Shown here: positions 34,332 to 42,775 of the stretch, one piece after another | Position numbering within the stretch: the stretch's first letter is position 1 | Layout: every line of letters starts with the position of its first letter | NCBI RefSeq assembly: GCF_016863175.1 | Contig: NZ_BOOJ01000077.1 | Location: 1-63,427, forward strand | Source of the DNA: Paraplanobispora siamensis | GTDB taxonomy: Bacteria; Actinomycetota; Actinomycetes; Streptosporangiales; Streptosporangiaceae | Direction: 5' to 3' | DNA length: 63,427 bases | The notes under the pieces: generated by a model | The model's database searches: none | The model's input: the letters and a program-made list of their open reading frames with translations, nothing else | Told to the model about the DNA's origin: nothing | Made by a program: the position numbers and the translations under genes

Positions 34332-35393
34332 ATGAAGAACAAGTGGGTCCAGATCGGTCTGTCGGTCGTGTCGCTGGGCCTTGCCACCGCGCTCGTCGTC
34401 TTCCTGCCGCAGATCGTGCACGCGCTGACGGGCAAGACGGTCTCCTGGAGTGAGATCGGCGCCCGCTTCGCCGCGCTCAGCTGGCAGACGGTCGCGCTGA
34501 TGGCCGTCGTCTGGCTGGCCAGCCTGCTGGCCTACACCTTCGTGCTGACCGCCTCCCTGCCCGGACTGAGCCACCCGCAGGCCCTGACGTTGAACGCCGC
34601 CGGCAGCGCGGTGAGCAACCTGCTGCCCTTCGGCGGCGCGGCCGGCGTCGCGCTGACCTTCGCCATGACCAAGGGCTGGGGCTTCCCCGTCCGGGCCGTC
34701 GTGGTCTCCACCCTCGCCAGCGGCATCTGGAACACGCTGTTCCGCTTCATCCTGCCCGCCCTGGGCATCGTCGCCCTGCTGGCCAGCGGGCAGGAGCTCA
34801 GCCCCACCGTGGTCAACGCGGGCTGGGTGGGGGCCGTGTCCATCCTGATCCTGGTGACGGTGGTGGCCGCCGCCCTCTACTGGGACCGCGCCGCCACCCT
34901 GCTCGGCCGGGTCCTCGACGCGCTCGCCCGGCTCGCGCCCCGGCGGATCCGGCCCGCCGAGCACGCCGCCTCCGGGGCCCTCCAGCGGCTGCGCGCCGAC
35001 ACCTCCACCATCGTGCGGAGCCGCTGGCCCGGCCTGACGCTGGGCATGATCTCCTTCCTCGGCCTGCAGTGGCTGATCCTGGTGACCTGCCTGCACGCCA
35101 CCGGCGCCTACCCGGGACTGGCCCAGTCGATCGCCGTCTTCGCCCTGTCGCGGGTCCTGACCACCGCCGTGGTCACCCCGAGCGGAGCCGGGATCATGGA
35201 GGCCGGGACCGTCGGCGCACTGGTCTTCTTCGGCGCGCCACTGGATTCGGCCACCGCCGCGGCACTTCTGTTCGGTTTCTGGACCTACACTGTCGAAATC
35301 CCCTTCGGCGGTCTGGCCTTGGGCGCGTGGGCGCTGTTGCGCCGGCGCGAGGGCGTCGTTCCGGCGCCCGACAAGGAGCCGGTCAGCCGTTAG
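34332..35393 (+). CDS. LPG-synthase-TM/UPF0104 family membrane protein
   Basis: A 353-residue integral membrane protein with about eight helices (IGLSVVSLGLATALVVFLPQ, TVALMAVVWLASLLAYTFVL, SGIWNTLFRFILPALGIVAL, GAVSILILVTVVAAALYW, LGMISFLGLQWLILVTCLHA). Family marks are NAAGSAVSNLLPFGGAAGVA and TPSGAGIMEAGTVGALVFFG, matching the flippase-like domain of lysylphosphatidylglycerol synthases. Such proteins lacking the synthase domain are thought to move lipids. GGGGG lies a few bases before ATG 34332. It follows the PIG-L gene by 34 bp on the same strand. Confidence 0.87.
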   Translation: MKNKWVQIGLSVVSLGLATALVVFLPQIVHALTGKTVSWSEIGARFAALSWQTVALMAVVWLASLLAYTFVLTASLPGLSHPQALTLNAAGSAVSNLLPFGGAAGVALTFAMTKGWGFPVRAVVVSTLASGIWNTLFRFILPALGIVALLASGQELSPTVVNAGWVGAVSILILVTVVAAALYWDRAATLLGRVLDALARLAPRRIRPAEHAASGALQRLRADTSTIVRSRWPGLTLGMISFLGLQWLILVTCLHATGAYPGLAQSIAVFALSRVLTTAVVTPSGAGIMEAGTVGALVFFGAPLDSATAAALLFGFWTYTVEIPFGGLALGAWALLRRREGVVPAPDKEPVSR

Positions 35394-35430
35394 GATGCGC
35401 GCGGGTCCCCGCTCAGGCGGAGCCTCACGG

Positions 35431-35446
35431 GCACCCTGAGGGGTGC
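35431..35446. terminator. Hairpin between the flippase-like and SARP genes
   Basis: GCACCC (35431-35436), loop TGAG, GGGTGC (35441-35446). It is a short but perfect stem 37 nt after the stop and upstream of the next promoter. Confidence 0.5.
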
Positions 35447-35472
35447 TCACATCTGCCAGATTGGGAAAGACC

Positions 35473-35500
35473 TTGTGCGCGATTCGAAAGCACGCATACC
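35473..35500 (+). promoter_or_regulatory. Possible promoter for the SARP/AAA/TPR regulator
   Basis: TTGTGC (35473-35478) and CATACC (35495-35500) are spaced by 16 bp. A start site ~7 nt on would fall near the ATG at 35513, implying a leaderless message, which agrees with the missing ribosome site. The match to consensus is weak. Confidence 0.35.
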
Positions 35501-35512
35501 GTGGCGGCTGAC

Positions 35513-38500
35513 ATGGTGGCGTTCCGGGTTCTCGGTCCGGTCGAGGCGCACTCCGGTGACGACGCGCTCGACCTGGGCGGGTTGCGGCAACGTGCCGTCC
35601 TCGCCCGGCTCCTCGTCGCCCGCGGACAGGTCGTCCCGGTCGACTCGCTCCTGTACGACCTGTGGGACGACGACGCCGCCAAGGGCGCGCAGTCGGGCCT
35701 GCAGGTCTACATCTCCCGCCTGCGCCGGGTCCTGGAGCCCGGCCGCCCGCGCGGAGGCCCCAACCGGCTGCTGGTGACCGTCGCCTCCGGCTACGCGCTC
35801 CGGATCGCTCCGGACCAGGTCGACGCGCTCCGCTTCGAGTCGCTGGTCCGGGCCGCCGGCGAGCAGCTGGACGCCGACGACCCCGGTTCCGCCCGGCTCG
35901 GGCTGGAGAAGGCGCTGGCCCTGTGGCGCGGCACGCCGTACTCCGACTTCGCCGACCAGCCGTGGGCCGAGGCCGAGGTGAACCGGCTGACCGAGCTGCG
36001 GCTGATCGCCCGCGAGCGGCACGCCGACACCGGCCTGCGCCTGGGCATGCCCGCCGAGGCGGTGCCCGACCTGGAGGCGCTGACCACCGAGCACCCGCTC
36101 CGCGAGGAGGGCTGGCGCCTGCTCGCGCTGGGCCTGTACCGCTGCGGGCGCCAGGGTGACGCCCTGGCCGCGCTGCGCAAGGCCCGCACGATCCTCGCCG
36201 ACGAGCTGGGCATCGACCCGGGCCCCGCGCTGCGCAAGCTGGAGTCGGACATCCTGGCCCAGGACCCCGGCCTGCAGCTGCCCGTCGCCCCGCGGCAGCA
36301 GCGCCCCGCGGTCGCGGCCGACACCTGGCCGCCCCGGCCCACCATGATCCCGGTGGAGCCGCCGCCGCTGGAGCCCGAGCCGTTCGTCGGCCGAGACGCC
36401 GAGCTCGACCGGCTGGTCTCCGCCGCGACCAGGACCAGCCGCTTCACCGTCGCGGTGATCAGCGGTGACGCGGGCGCGGGCAAGACCACGCTGGTGCGCC
36501 AGCTCACCAACCGGCTGTCGGCCGACGGCTGGGGCACCGCCTCCGGCGCCTGCCCCGACAGCAGCGCCACCCCGCCCGGCTGGGCGTGGGTGGAGATCCT
36601 GCGCACCCTGGTGGAGGTGACCGGCGCGGGCGAGTACGCCCCGCTGCTGGCCCCCCTGCTGGACGACGCGGCGCCCGTCCCCGACGACGACCAGGCCTCC
36701 GGCGGCTTCCGGCTGCACCGGGCGGTGGGCGGCTACCTCGCCTCGGTCGCCAGGGAGACCCCGATCCTGCTGACGCTGGAGGACCTGCACTGGGCCGACG
36801 ACCAGACCCTCGCGCTGCTGCGCGCGCTGCCGAGCCTGCTGGCCGGCAGCCGGGTGCTGCTCCTGGTGACCTGCCGTGACAGCGAGCTGACCGACCAGCA
36901 GGCCGACGTGCTGGCCGCGCTGGCCCGGCTCGGGCCGGTCCGGGTGGCCCTGTCCGGCCTCGACCCCAAGGCCGTGGCCGAGCTGGTCCGGGCGACCTGC
37001 GTGCGCGAGGTGGACCAGGAGGCGGTCGAGAGCATCGTCGAGCGCACCCGGGGCAACCCGTTCTTCGTCCGCGAGACCGTCCGCCTGCTCGACGCCGAGG
37101 CGGCCGGCGACCGCGCCACGGCCTCCGAGGTGCTCTCCGGGGTGCCCTCCGGCGTGCGCGACGTGCTGCGGCGGCGGATCTCCCGGCTGCCCACGGCGGC
37201 CCAGCAGATCCTGCTGCAGGCCGCGGTGATCGGCCGCGACGTCGACGTGGACGTGCTGGTCGACGTGGCCGGCGACGAGGACGCCGTGGTCGACGCCGTG
37301 GAGGCGGCGCTGCTGGCGGGCCTGGTCACCGAGCCGGGCCCCGGCATGCTCCGCTTCGACCACGACCTGGTCCGCGACACGCTCTACTCCGACGCCTCCC
37401 GGCTGCGCCGTTCCCGGCTGCACGCCGCGGTGGCGGCGGTGATCGAGCGGCGCAACCCCTCCGACGTGGCCGCACTCGCCCACCACTACGACTCGGCCGG
37501 GACCACCGAGACCGCCGCCAAGGCGGTGCACTACGCGGGCCTGGCGGCCGAGCAGGCCGAGCGCCGCTTCGCCCACCGGGAGGCGGCCACCCTGTGGGAG
37601 CAGGCCATCGCGGCCTTCGACCGCTCCGGCGCCGCCGAGACCCCGGAGACCGCCCACGAGCGGCTGCTGCTGACGCTGCGGCTGATCAAGGCGCTGGCCC
37701 TGTGCGGTGACATGGCCGCGGCCCGGCGCCGGCGCCGCGAGGCGATGGAGGCCGCCCGGCCGCTGGGCAACCTGGAGCTCACCGCCCGGGTGGCCGCGTC
37801 GCTGGCCGTACCGCACAAGGGCATGGCCCGCGACTTCACCCGCACCGCGTGGGAGATCGTCGACGTCGCCGAGCAGGCTCTGGTCGAGCTGCCCTCCGCC
37901 GAGCAGTCGCTGCGGGCGAGCCTGCTGGCCACGCTCGCGCTGGAGCTGGAGGGCTCTGACACCTCCCGCGGTGAGCAGGCCTCCCTGGAGGCCGAGGAGC
38001 TGGCCCGCAGGACCGGCGACCCCGCCCTGCTGGCGACCGCGCTGAGCGGGCGCCTGCGCCAGTCCTACGGCATCACGCCGGTCGGCGAGCGGGAGGTCAT
38101 CGGCCGGGAGCTGCTGGAGGTCGGCGAGGCCAGCGGCCAGGTCGCCGTCCAGGCGCTGGCCCACCTGGTGCTGATGGAGTGCGCGGCCGCCTCGGGCGCG
38201 TTCGCCGAGGCCGACGCGCACGTCGCCGCCGCCGAGCAGCTCGCCCGGCAGTACGGCCTGCCCGCGCCGATGGCGGTGGGCGCCTGGTACGCCGGGCAGC
38301 GCCTGATGATCGCCGGTGACTTCGCCGGCGCGGCGCAGGCCTACAAGGAGGCGGCGCGGCTGACCGCCCGGGCCGGGATGCTGGAGGGCCGCCAGGACCT
38401 GCCGGTGATCACCACCTTCTGCCTGCACCTCGTCGACGGCAAGGCCGGGGAGATGGTGGACCTGCTGGCCGAGGCCCACCAGCGCGGCGCCAAGTGGACC

Positions 38501-38881
38501 CTGGACGCGTACGCGGTCGCCCTGGCCTCCGCCGGGCACATGCGGGACGCCCGGGCTCTGCTGGCGGTCAAGACGCCGGTGCGCCCCGACTTCCTGTACG
38601 AGCTGGCGATGATCTGGCGCGCGCTGGCGGGCATGCTGCTCGACGACCGCGAGCGGATGGTCGAGGCCTACGACACGCTGAAGCCGTTCGCCGACCGGAT
38701 CGCCGGCGCCGGCACCGGGGTGGTCGCCCTCTGGCCGGTCGCCCTGACGCTCGGCGACCTGGCGCTCCGGCTGGGCTTCACCGACGCGGTCAAGCCGCAC
38801 TACGAGAAGGCTCTGGAAGTTGCCCGGCGGGTCGGCGTGCCGCGCTGGGTGGAGGCGGCGCAGCGCTCGCTGGGCGCCTGA
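35513..38881 (+). CDS. Large SARP-type regulator (wHTH-BTAD-AAA-TPR)
   Basis: A ~1122-residue AfsR-like transcriptional activator. Order: winged-helix DNA-binding domain (VAFRVLGPVEAHSGDDALDL, QSGLQVYISRLRRVLEPG), bacterial transcriptional activation domain (ALRFESLVRAAGEQLDADDP to LADELGIDPGPALRKLE), then an AAA/NTPase with Walker A SGDAGAGKTTLVRQL at ~317-331 and Walker B ILLTLEDLHWADDQTL, and C-terminal TPR-like helices to the end. The class controls secondary metabolism and development in actinomycetes, often after phosphorylation or ATP binding. ATG 35513 is chosen over GTG 35501. No biosynthetic cluster adjoins it, so the targets are unknown. Confidence 0.92.
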   Translation: MVAFRVLGPVEAHSGDDALDLGGLRQRAVLARLLVARGQVVPVDSLLYDLWDDDAAKGAQSGLQVYISRLRRVLEPGRPRGGPNRLLVTVASGYALRIAPDQVDALRFESLVRAAGEQLDADDPGSARLGLEKALALWRGTPYSDFADQPWAEAEVNRLTELRLIARERHADTGLRLGMPAEAVPDLEALTTEHPLREEGWRLLALGLYRCGRQGDALAALRKARTILADELGIDPGPALRKLESDILAQDPGLQLPVAPRQQRPAVAADTWPPRPTMIPVEPPPLEPEPFVGRDAELDRLVSAATRTSRFTVAVISGDAGAGKTTLVRQLTNRLSADGWGTASGACPDSSATPPGWAWVEILRTLVEVTGAGEYAPLLAPLLDDAAPVPDDDQASGGFRLHRAVGGYLASVARETPILLTLEDLHWADDQTLALLRALPSLLAGSRVLLLVTCRDSELTDQQADVLAALARLGPVRVALSGLDPKAVAELVRATCVREVDQEAVESIVERTRGNPFFVRETVRLLDAEAAGDRATASEVLSGVPSGVRDVLRRRISRLPTAAQQILLQAAVIGRDVDVDVLVDVAGDEDAVVDAVEAALLAGLVTEPGPGMLRFDHDLVRDTLYSDASRLRRSRLHAAVAAVIERRNPSDVAALAHHYDSAGTTETAAKAVHYAGLAAEQAERRFAHREAATLWEQAIAAFDRSGAAETPETAHERLLLTLRLIKALALCGDMAAARRRRREAMEAARPLGNLELTARVAASLAVPHKGMARDFTRTAWEIVDVAEQALVELPSAEQSLRASLLATLALELEGSDTSRGEQASLEAEELARRTGDPALLATALSGRLRQSYGITPVGEREVIGRELLEVGEASGQVAVQALAHLVLMECAAASGAFAEADAHVAAAEQLARQYGLPAPMAVGAWYAGQRLMIAGDFAGAAQAYKEAARLTARAGMLEGRQDLPVITTFCLHLVDGKAGEMVDLLAEAHQRGAKWTLDAYAVALASAGHMRDARALLAVKTPVRPDFLYELAMIWRALAGMLLDDRERMVEAYDTLKPFADRIAGAGTGVVALWPVALTLGDLALRLGFTDAVKPHYEKALEVARRVGVPRWVEAAQRSLGA

Positions 38882-38888
38882 GCGGACC

Positions 38889-38929
38889 GTCCCGGAACGC
38901 GGCTCCGCGAAATGGCCGCGTTCCGGGAC
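38889..38929. terminator. Strong hairpin after the SARP gene
   Basis: Perfect 14-bp stem GTCCCGGAACGCGG (38889-38902) with CCGCGTTCCGGGAC (38916-38929), 13-nt loop, beginning 8 nt after the stop. Confidence 0.88.
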
Positions 38930-39024
38930 GGAGCATTCCGCCGGTCCGGCGCCCGGCCGATCTCGACGGTTCGTCGATCGGTACGGCACCCGCCCGGCCT
39001 CGGTGGTCCGTCGGCCGGTCCGGC

Positions 39025-39053
39025 GCCCGCCCGGGCCGCACTCCCGGGCGGGC
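39025..39053. terminator. Second hairpin before the convergent gene
   Basis: Perfect 11-bp stem GCCCGCCCGGG (39025-39035) with CCCGGGCGGGC (39043-39053), 7-nt loop. It lies between the SARP gene and the leftward secreted protein, so it probably terminates the latter. Confidence 0.85.
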
Positions 39054-39116
39054 AGTCTTCAGGATGGGTGCGGCCGGCCCGGCGAACGCGCCGGACCGGC
39101 CGTCAGGGTCGCCGTC

Positions 39117-39644
39117 TCAGCAGCTGACCTGGAACTTCTCGCTGTTCAGGACACCCTGGTCGGTGACCGACAGCTTCACGCGGTACCAGCCGGGGTTGCC
39201 GACGATCCGGGGCTGCCACTCGACGACCCGGGTCCTGCCGGTGAAGCCGGAGTCGGCGGTCAGGTAGGTCCGCCACTTCTTGGCGGCCGGGCTCCAGCGC
39301 TCAAGACTCCAGCCGTAGGAGACGATGTCCTCCGGGTCCTCGTTGTCGATCACGCTCTGCACCTTGTAAGGCTTGTCACACCCCTGGGCGGTGGCGACGA
39401 TCGCGCTGACCGTGACGGTGCCGGACTTCAGGGTCTCGGTCGCGGGGACGGACAGCGCGTCCGAGGACAGGTTGACCGTCTCCACGCGGGAGTCCGCCGC
39501 GTTCGCCCGGGCCTGGCCGGAGGCGTTCTCGGACGCCTCCACCCCCACGTAGGCCCCGGCGAAGGCGAGAGTGGCGACCAGCAGCTTCACGACACTCGCG
39601 GTCCCGCTGGCCAGTACCGGCGTCACTCTGCTTCGCGGACTCAT
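39117..39644 (-). CDS. Secreted or membrane-anchored protein, unknown function
   Basis: A 175-residue protein with an N-terminal hydrophobic segment (VKLLVATLAFAGAYVGVEAS) that acts as signal peptide or anchor. The mature region looks like an immunoglobulin-like beta domain (GTVTVSAIVATAQGCDKPYK, RVVEWQPRIVGNPGWYRVKL, FQVSC), with two Cys that could form a disulfide. ATG 39644 has GGAAGG 8 nt upstream; GTG 39653 is less likely. The DedA-like gene is divergent, 152 bp away. Confidence 0.72.
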   Translation of the reverse strand: MSPRSRVTPVLASGTASVVKLLVATLAFAGAYVGVEASENASGQARANAADSRVETVNLSSDALSVPATETLKSGTVTVSAIVATAQGCDKPYKVQSVIDNEDPEDIVSYGWSLERWSPAAKKWRTYLTADSGFTGRTRVVEWQPRIVGNPGWYRVKLSVTDQGVLNSEKFQVSC

Positions 39645-39796
39645 GACACACACCTTCCTTCGTCGTCCTAAGGTGTACGCCCGGTGAGTTGCTCTCTGCT
39701 TGCGGCCCGCTTGCAGGGATCCTGTAACCCAAAATGAGGTAAGGCTGCCCTAATATCGAGGAAACGGCAGAACGATCCTGGCGGTGGTGTTCGGTG

Positions 39797-40396
39797 ATGC
39801 GACGTACGGCGGCTGCTGTCCCCGATCCCACGTCCCCGGCGGTGTGGATCCTGTTCCTGGTCGGCATGGTCGGGCTGTTCGCCGCCTTCCAGGCCTACTA
39901 CTGGATCGGCCACGTGCTCGGTCCCAGGATCTACGCCTCCCGCCTCGGCAGGAAGATCGGCAAGGAGCGGATCCTCAAGGCCGAGCGGTTCGTCGCGCGC
40001 TGGGGAGCCCTGTCGGTCTACGGGTGCTTCTGGGTGCCCGGCGTGCGGCACTCCCTGCCCTGGGTGGCCGGGGTGCTGAAGATCTCCTATCCCAAGTACC
40101 TCCTGGCCAGCGCGCTCGGCTGCCTGACCTGGTGCCCGGTGACGTACTTCGGCCTCTACTCGGTCATCTGGGGCTGGCTCGCCCTGGCCGGGGAGTCCCC
40201 GGTCATGGCCGCGGTGGTCGCGGCGGTCGTGGTCGCGGCGGTGGTCCTGCTGGTACGGCGCCGCCGCGCGCGCTCCCGCCGGGCGGGCACGGACGGCCCG
40301 GTGAGCGGGGACGGTCAGACGGGCACGGACGGCCCGGCGGCCTCAGCGGAGCCGATGACGGCCGAGGCGGGCCCGACCCCGGGCGCCCAGGGCTGA
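39797..40396 (+). CDS. DedA/VTT-like membrane protein
   Basis: A ~199-residue membrane protein. The core has AVWILFLVGMVGLFAAFQAY, ARWGALSVYGCFWVPGVRHS, then LPWVAGVLKISYPKYLLASA and WCPVTYFGLYSVIWGWLALA. The Arg within VPGVRHSLPWVAG parallels the conserved F/P-x-R-x-x-x-P motif of DedA proteins, which export or flip lipids such as undecaprenyl phosphate. The C-terminal ~50 residues are basic then low-complexity (VVLLVRRRRARSRR). The translation start is at ATG 39797, next to a GTG at 39794. Family assignment is probable, not certain. Confidence 0.7.
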   Translation: MRRTAAAVPDPTSPAVWILFLVGMVGLFAAFQAYYWIGHVLGPRIYASRLGRKIGKERILKAERFVARWGALSVYGCFWVPGVRHSLPWVAGVLKISYPKYLLASALGCLTWCPVTYFGLYSVIWGWLALAGESPVMAAVVAAVVVAAVVLLVRRRRARSRRAGTDGPVSGDGQTGTDGPAASAEPMTAEAGPTPGAQG

Positions 40397-40486
40397 TTTC
40401 CGGCTTTCCTCGCCAGGCGCCACGGATGCCAAGGTTTCATTACCGGAATCGCTAGAAACCGCATATCGGCTATCGCCCCTGTCACG

Positions 40487-41497
40487 ATGATTCCCATGCA
40501 TAACGGGGGAATTCGCCTGATCGCCTGTGCCGTCTTAGCCGCCCCGGCCCTCCTGGTCGCCGGACCGGCCGCACCCGCCGCCGCCGCACCCGCCCACATG
40601 CCGACTCTGATCACACCCACTCTGACCACACCCGCCCCCACCGCGTCCGCCCCGGCCGCATCCGCCCCGACCGCGCCCGCCGTACCCACCCTGACCGCCC
40701 GCGCCGGATATCTGATCGACGCCACCACCGGAACGGTCCACTACAGCCGGCGCGCCACCACCCCGGCGCCGGTGGCCAGCCTGACGAAGATCATGACCGC
40801 CTACGTCGTGCTGCGGCGGGCCCGGCTGAACGACGTCGTCAAGATCACGGCCGGGGACGTCAAGTACGCCAAGCGCAACGACGCCACCGACGCCTCGCTC
40901 CGCGCCGGGGAGCGGCTGACCGTCAGGGACCTGCTCTACGGCGTGATGCTGCCCTCCGGCGCGGACGCCACCCACGCCCTGGCCAGGGTCTACGGCCCCG
41001 GGCAGAAGCGGTTCACCGCCAAGATGAACGCCATGGCCCGCGCCCTGGGCATGACCCGCACCCTCTACACCAACGCCGACGGGCTGCCCAAGCCGCGGGG
41101 CGGCCGTTCCACCCCCTTCGACCAGGCCAGGCTCGCCGCGGTCGCACTGCGCGACCCCGTGCTGTCGGCCATCGTCTCCACCCGCAGGCACGTCGTGCCC
41201 AGGACGGCGGTGCACCGCGCGCACACCTGGACCAACACCAACAAGCTCGTCGGCGCCGTTCCCGGCGTGCTGGGCGTCAAGACCGGCTACACCCGCGCCG
41301 CCGGCTACTGCCTGGCCTTCGCCGCCGCGCGCGACGGTCACCTGCTGGTCGGCGTGGTGCTCGGCGACCGCACGTCCGAGCGCCGGTTCCGGTCCGCCAG
41401 GCGGCTGCTGGACTGGGGCTCCGGACAGGCCACCGGGTACGGCGAGCAGACCACCGGCTACGGGACGACCTCTGAGCCGGACCTGAGCGGGACCTGA
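40487..41497 (+). CDS. Serine-type D-alanyl-D-alanine carboxypeptidase (S11)
   Basis: A 336-residue exported penicillin-binding protein that trims peptidoglycan pentapeptides. The signal peptide (RLIACAVLAAPALLVAGP to AAAAP) and an Ala/Thr/Pro linker precede the catalytic domain. Active-site motifs: SxxK in VASLTKIMTAYVV, the second motif SGADATHAL (SGA in place of SxN, as in some actinobacterial relatives) and KTG in GVKTGYTRAAGYC. Codon 17 is TTA (40535-40537), in the signal peptide. ATG 40496 is an alternative start. The stop lies inside an 11-bp tandem repeat. An inverted pair GGTTTC/GAAACC (40433-40460) lies upstream. Confidence 0.92.
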   Translation: MIPMHNGGIRLIACAVLAAPALLVAGPAAPAAAAPAHMPTLITPTLTTPAPTASAPAASAPTAPAVPTLTARAGYLIDATTGTVHYSRRATTPAPVASLTKIMTAYVVLRRARLNDVVKITAGDVKYAKRNDATDASLRAGERLTVRDLLYGVMLPSGADATHALARVYGPGQKRFTAKMNAMARALGMTRTLYTNADGLPKPRGGRSTPFDQARLAAVALRDPVLSAIVSTRRHVVPRTAVHRAHTWTNTNKLVGAVPGVLGVKTGYTRAAGYCLAFAAARDGHLLVGVVLGDRTSERRFRSARRLLDWGSGQATGYGEQTTGYGTTSEPDLSGT

Positions 41498-41511
41498 GCG
41501 GGACCTGAGCG
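41479..41511 (+). repeat. Three perfect 11-bp tandem repeats across a stop codon
   Basis: GGACCTGAGCG occurs three times in a row (41479-41489, 41490-41500, 41501-41511). The stop codon of the carboxypeptidase (41495-41497) lies in the second unit. Because 11 is not a multiple of 3, gain or loss of a unit would change the C-terminus. Confidence 0.9.
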
Positions 41512-41513
41512 AT

Positions 41514-41536
41514 GGACGCCCGCGCCGCGGGCGTCC
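41514..41536. terminator. Hairpin after the carboxypeptidase gene
   Basis: GGACGCCCG (41514-41522), loop CGCCG, CGGGCGTCC (41528-41536): a perfect 9-bp stem just beyond the tandem repeats. Confidence 0.8.
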
Positions 41537-41673
41537 CAGCAGGGCGGGAGGGACTTCTCAGCCAGAACTGAGTCCCGGCTCCGCCACGGCCTGAGCGCCC
41601 GCTAAGCGCGCCGTGCCACGGTCGAGGGGATGCGGGAGGGCACCTCCCGCCCGGCTCTCGAAGGTGAGATCCC

Positions 41674-42732
41674 ATGACGATGAGCGAACCTTCCATGGCG
41701 CAGCGCTCCTCCGGTTCCACGGCCCAGCAGCAGTACCCCGGCTCCCAGACCGGGGCCCTCACCCAGGCCATCCTCGAGACCGGGGAGGACCAGGCGGTGG
41801 TGCAGGAGGTCGTCCAGGAGATCTGGAGCAAGCTCGAGCAGTACACCGAGATCTACCGCAGGAAGTACCGCGTCCTCACCGAGAAGGCACAGCAGGCGCA
41901 GATGCGCCGGCAGGAGCAGAGCTACCAGCAGGGCCCCTACCAGCAGGGCCAGAGCCTTCAGCAGGGGCAGGGCTACCAGCAGGGACAGAGCACATATCAG
42001 CAGGGGCAGGGCGTACAGCAGGGCCAGATCTACCAGCAGGGGCAGGCGGCGCAACAGCAGTCGCAGCAGGGCCAGCAGGGCCAGTGGACGCAGCAGCTCC
42101 AGCCGGGCCAGGCCTACCAGCAGGGCCGGCCGGGACAGCAGCCCCAGGCGATGTACCGTCCCGGCTTCCAGGAGGCCGGGATCTCCCCGGAGGAGACCAC
42201 GCCCATCACCCCGCTGCCCGTCCCCTACCTCTGGTTCGACCTCATGGCGGTCGGCCCCTACCAGCGCGTCGTACCGGGCGGCCCGCTCCAGCCGAGCCGG
42301 GTGATCCAGAGCGGGTACGAGGCCTACCTGTTCGCCGTGCTGTGGCGCAACCCGACCCCGCTGGCCGGAGGCCCCGCGGCCGCCGCGGTCATGGCGCCGC
42401 TGACCTACCAGATCAGGGGCCTGACCGTCGACCTCAACACGGTCTCGCAGGGTCCGGTGCTCTCCCTTCCCCCGGCGGCGTTCGGCCCGGGGTTCATCAA
42501 CATCCTCCCCATGAGGATCCCCACGCAGCCGCCTCCCGCCGACGGCCGGCCCCGGCTGCTGGAGATCCACATCACCGTGGACGTCCTCGGCCCCGGCATC
42601 GGGCTGCCGCCCTTCGCGGGATTCGCGACCCGCTGGTTCCACCCGGGCCTGCAGCCCGCCTTCCTCGGCGCGCCCGACATCCTTCCCGGGTTCGTGGAGG
42701 AGAACCCCGTCCGCGTCATGGTCTACAGCTGA
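41674..42732 (+). CDS. Gln/Gly-rich YQQGQ-repeat protein
   Basis: A 352-residue protein in three parts. Residues ~1-75 contain a helix (ILETGEDQAVVQEVVQEIWS, then YTEIYRRKYRVLTEKAQQAQ). Residues ~82-160 are low-complexity, made of irregular YQQGQ, LQQGQ and VQQGQ units. Residues ~165-352 look like a beta-rich domain (PVPYLWFDLMAVGPYQRVVP, YEAYLFAVLWRNPTPL, TYQIRGLTVDLNTV, LEIHITVDVLGPGIG). I do not recognise the family. AAGGTGAG precedes ATG 41674. It is first in an operon with a small gene and a subtilase (gaps of 43 and 45 bp), so it may be the structural partner or substrate of that protease. Confidence 0.8.
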   Translation: MTMSEPSMAQRSSGSTAQQQYPGSQTGALTQAILETGEDQAVVQEVVQEIWSKLEQYTEIYRRKYRVLTEKAQQAQMRRQEQSYQQGPYQQGQSLQQGQGYQQGQSTYQQGQGVQQGQIYQQGQAAQQQSQQGQQGQWTQQLQPGQAYQQGRPGQQPQAMYRPGFQEAGISPEETTPITPLPVPYLWFDLMAVGPYQRVVPGGPLQPSRVIQSGYEAYLFAVLWRNPTPLAGGPAAAAVMAPLTYQIRGLTVDLNTVSQGPVLSLPPAAFGPGFINILPMRIPTQPPPADGRPRLLEIHITVDVLGPGIGLPPFAGFATRWFHPGLQPAFLGAPDILPGFVEENPVRVMVYS

Positions 42733-42775
42733 CCGGGCCGGGGACCCGGCGGACGCCGGGCGCGGGGAGGCCGTG

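Noticed and set aside
35447-38989. A 1180-codon open frame antisense to the SARP regulator
   Set aside because: Long antisense frames are expected in very GC-rich genes; its protein is low-complexity Gly/Arg/Gln with no domain, and the sense strand is unambiguous.
40433-40460. GGTTTC/GAAACC inverted pair as operator of the carboxypeptidase gene
   Set aside because: Six-base arms 16 bp apart are too weak on their own; mentioned in the gene entry but not listed as a site.
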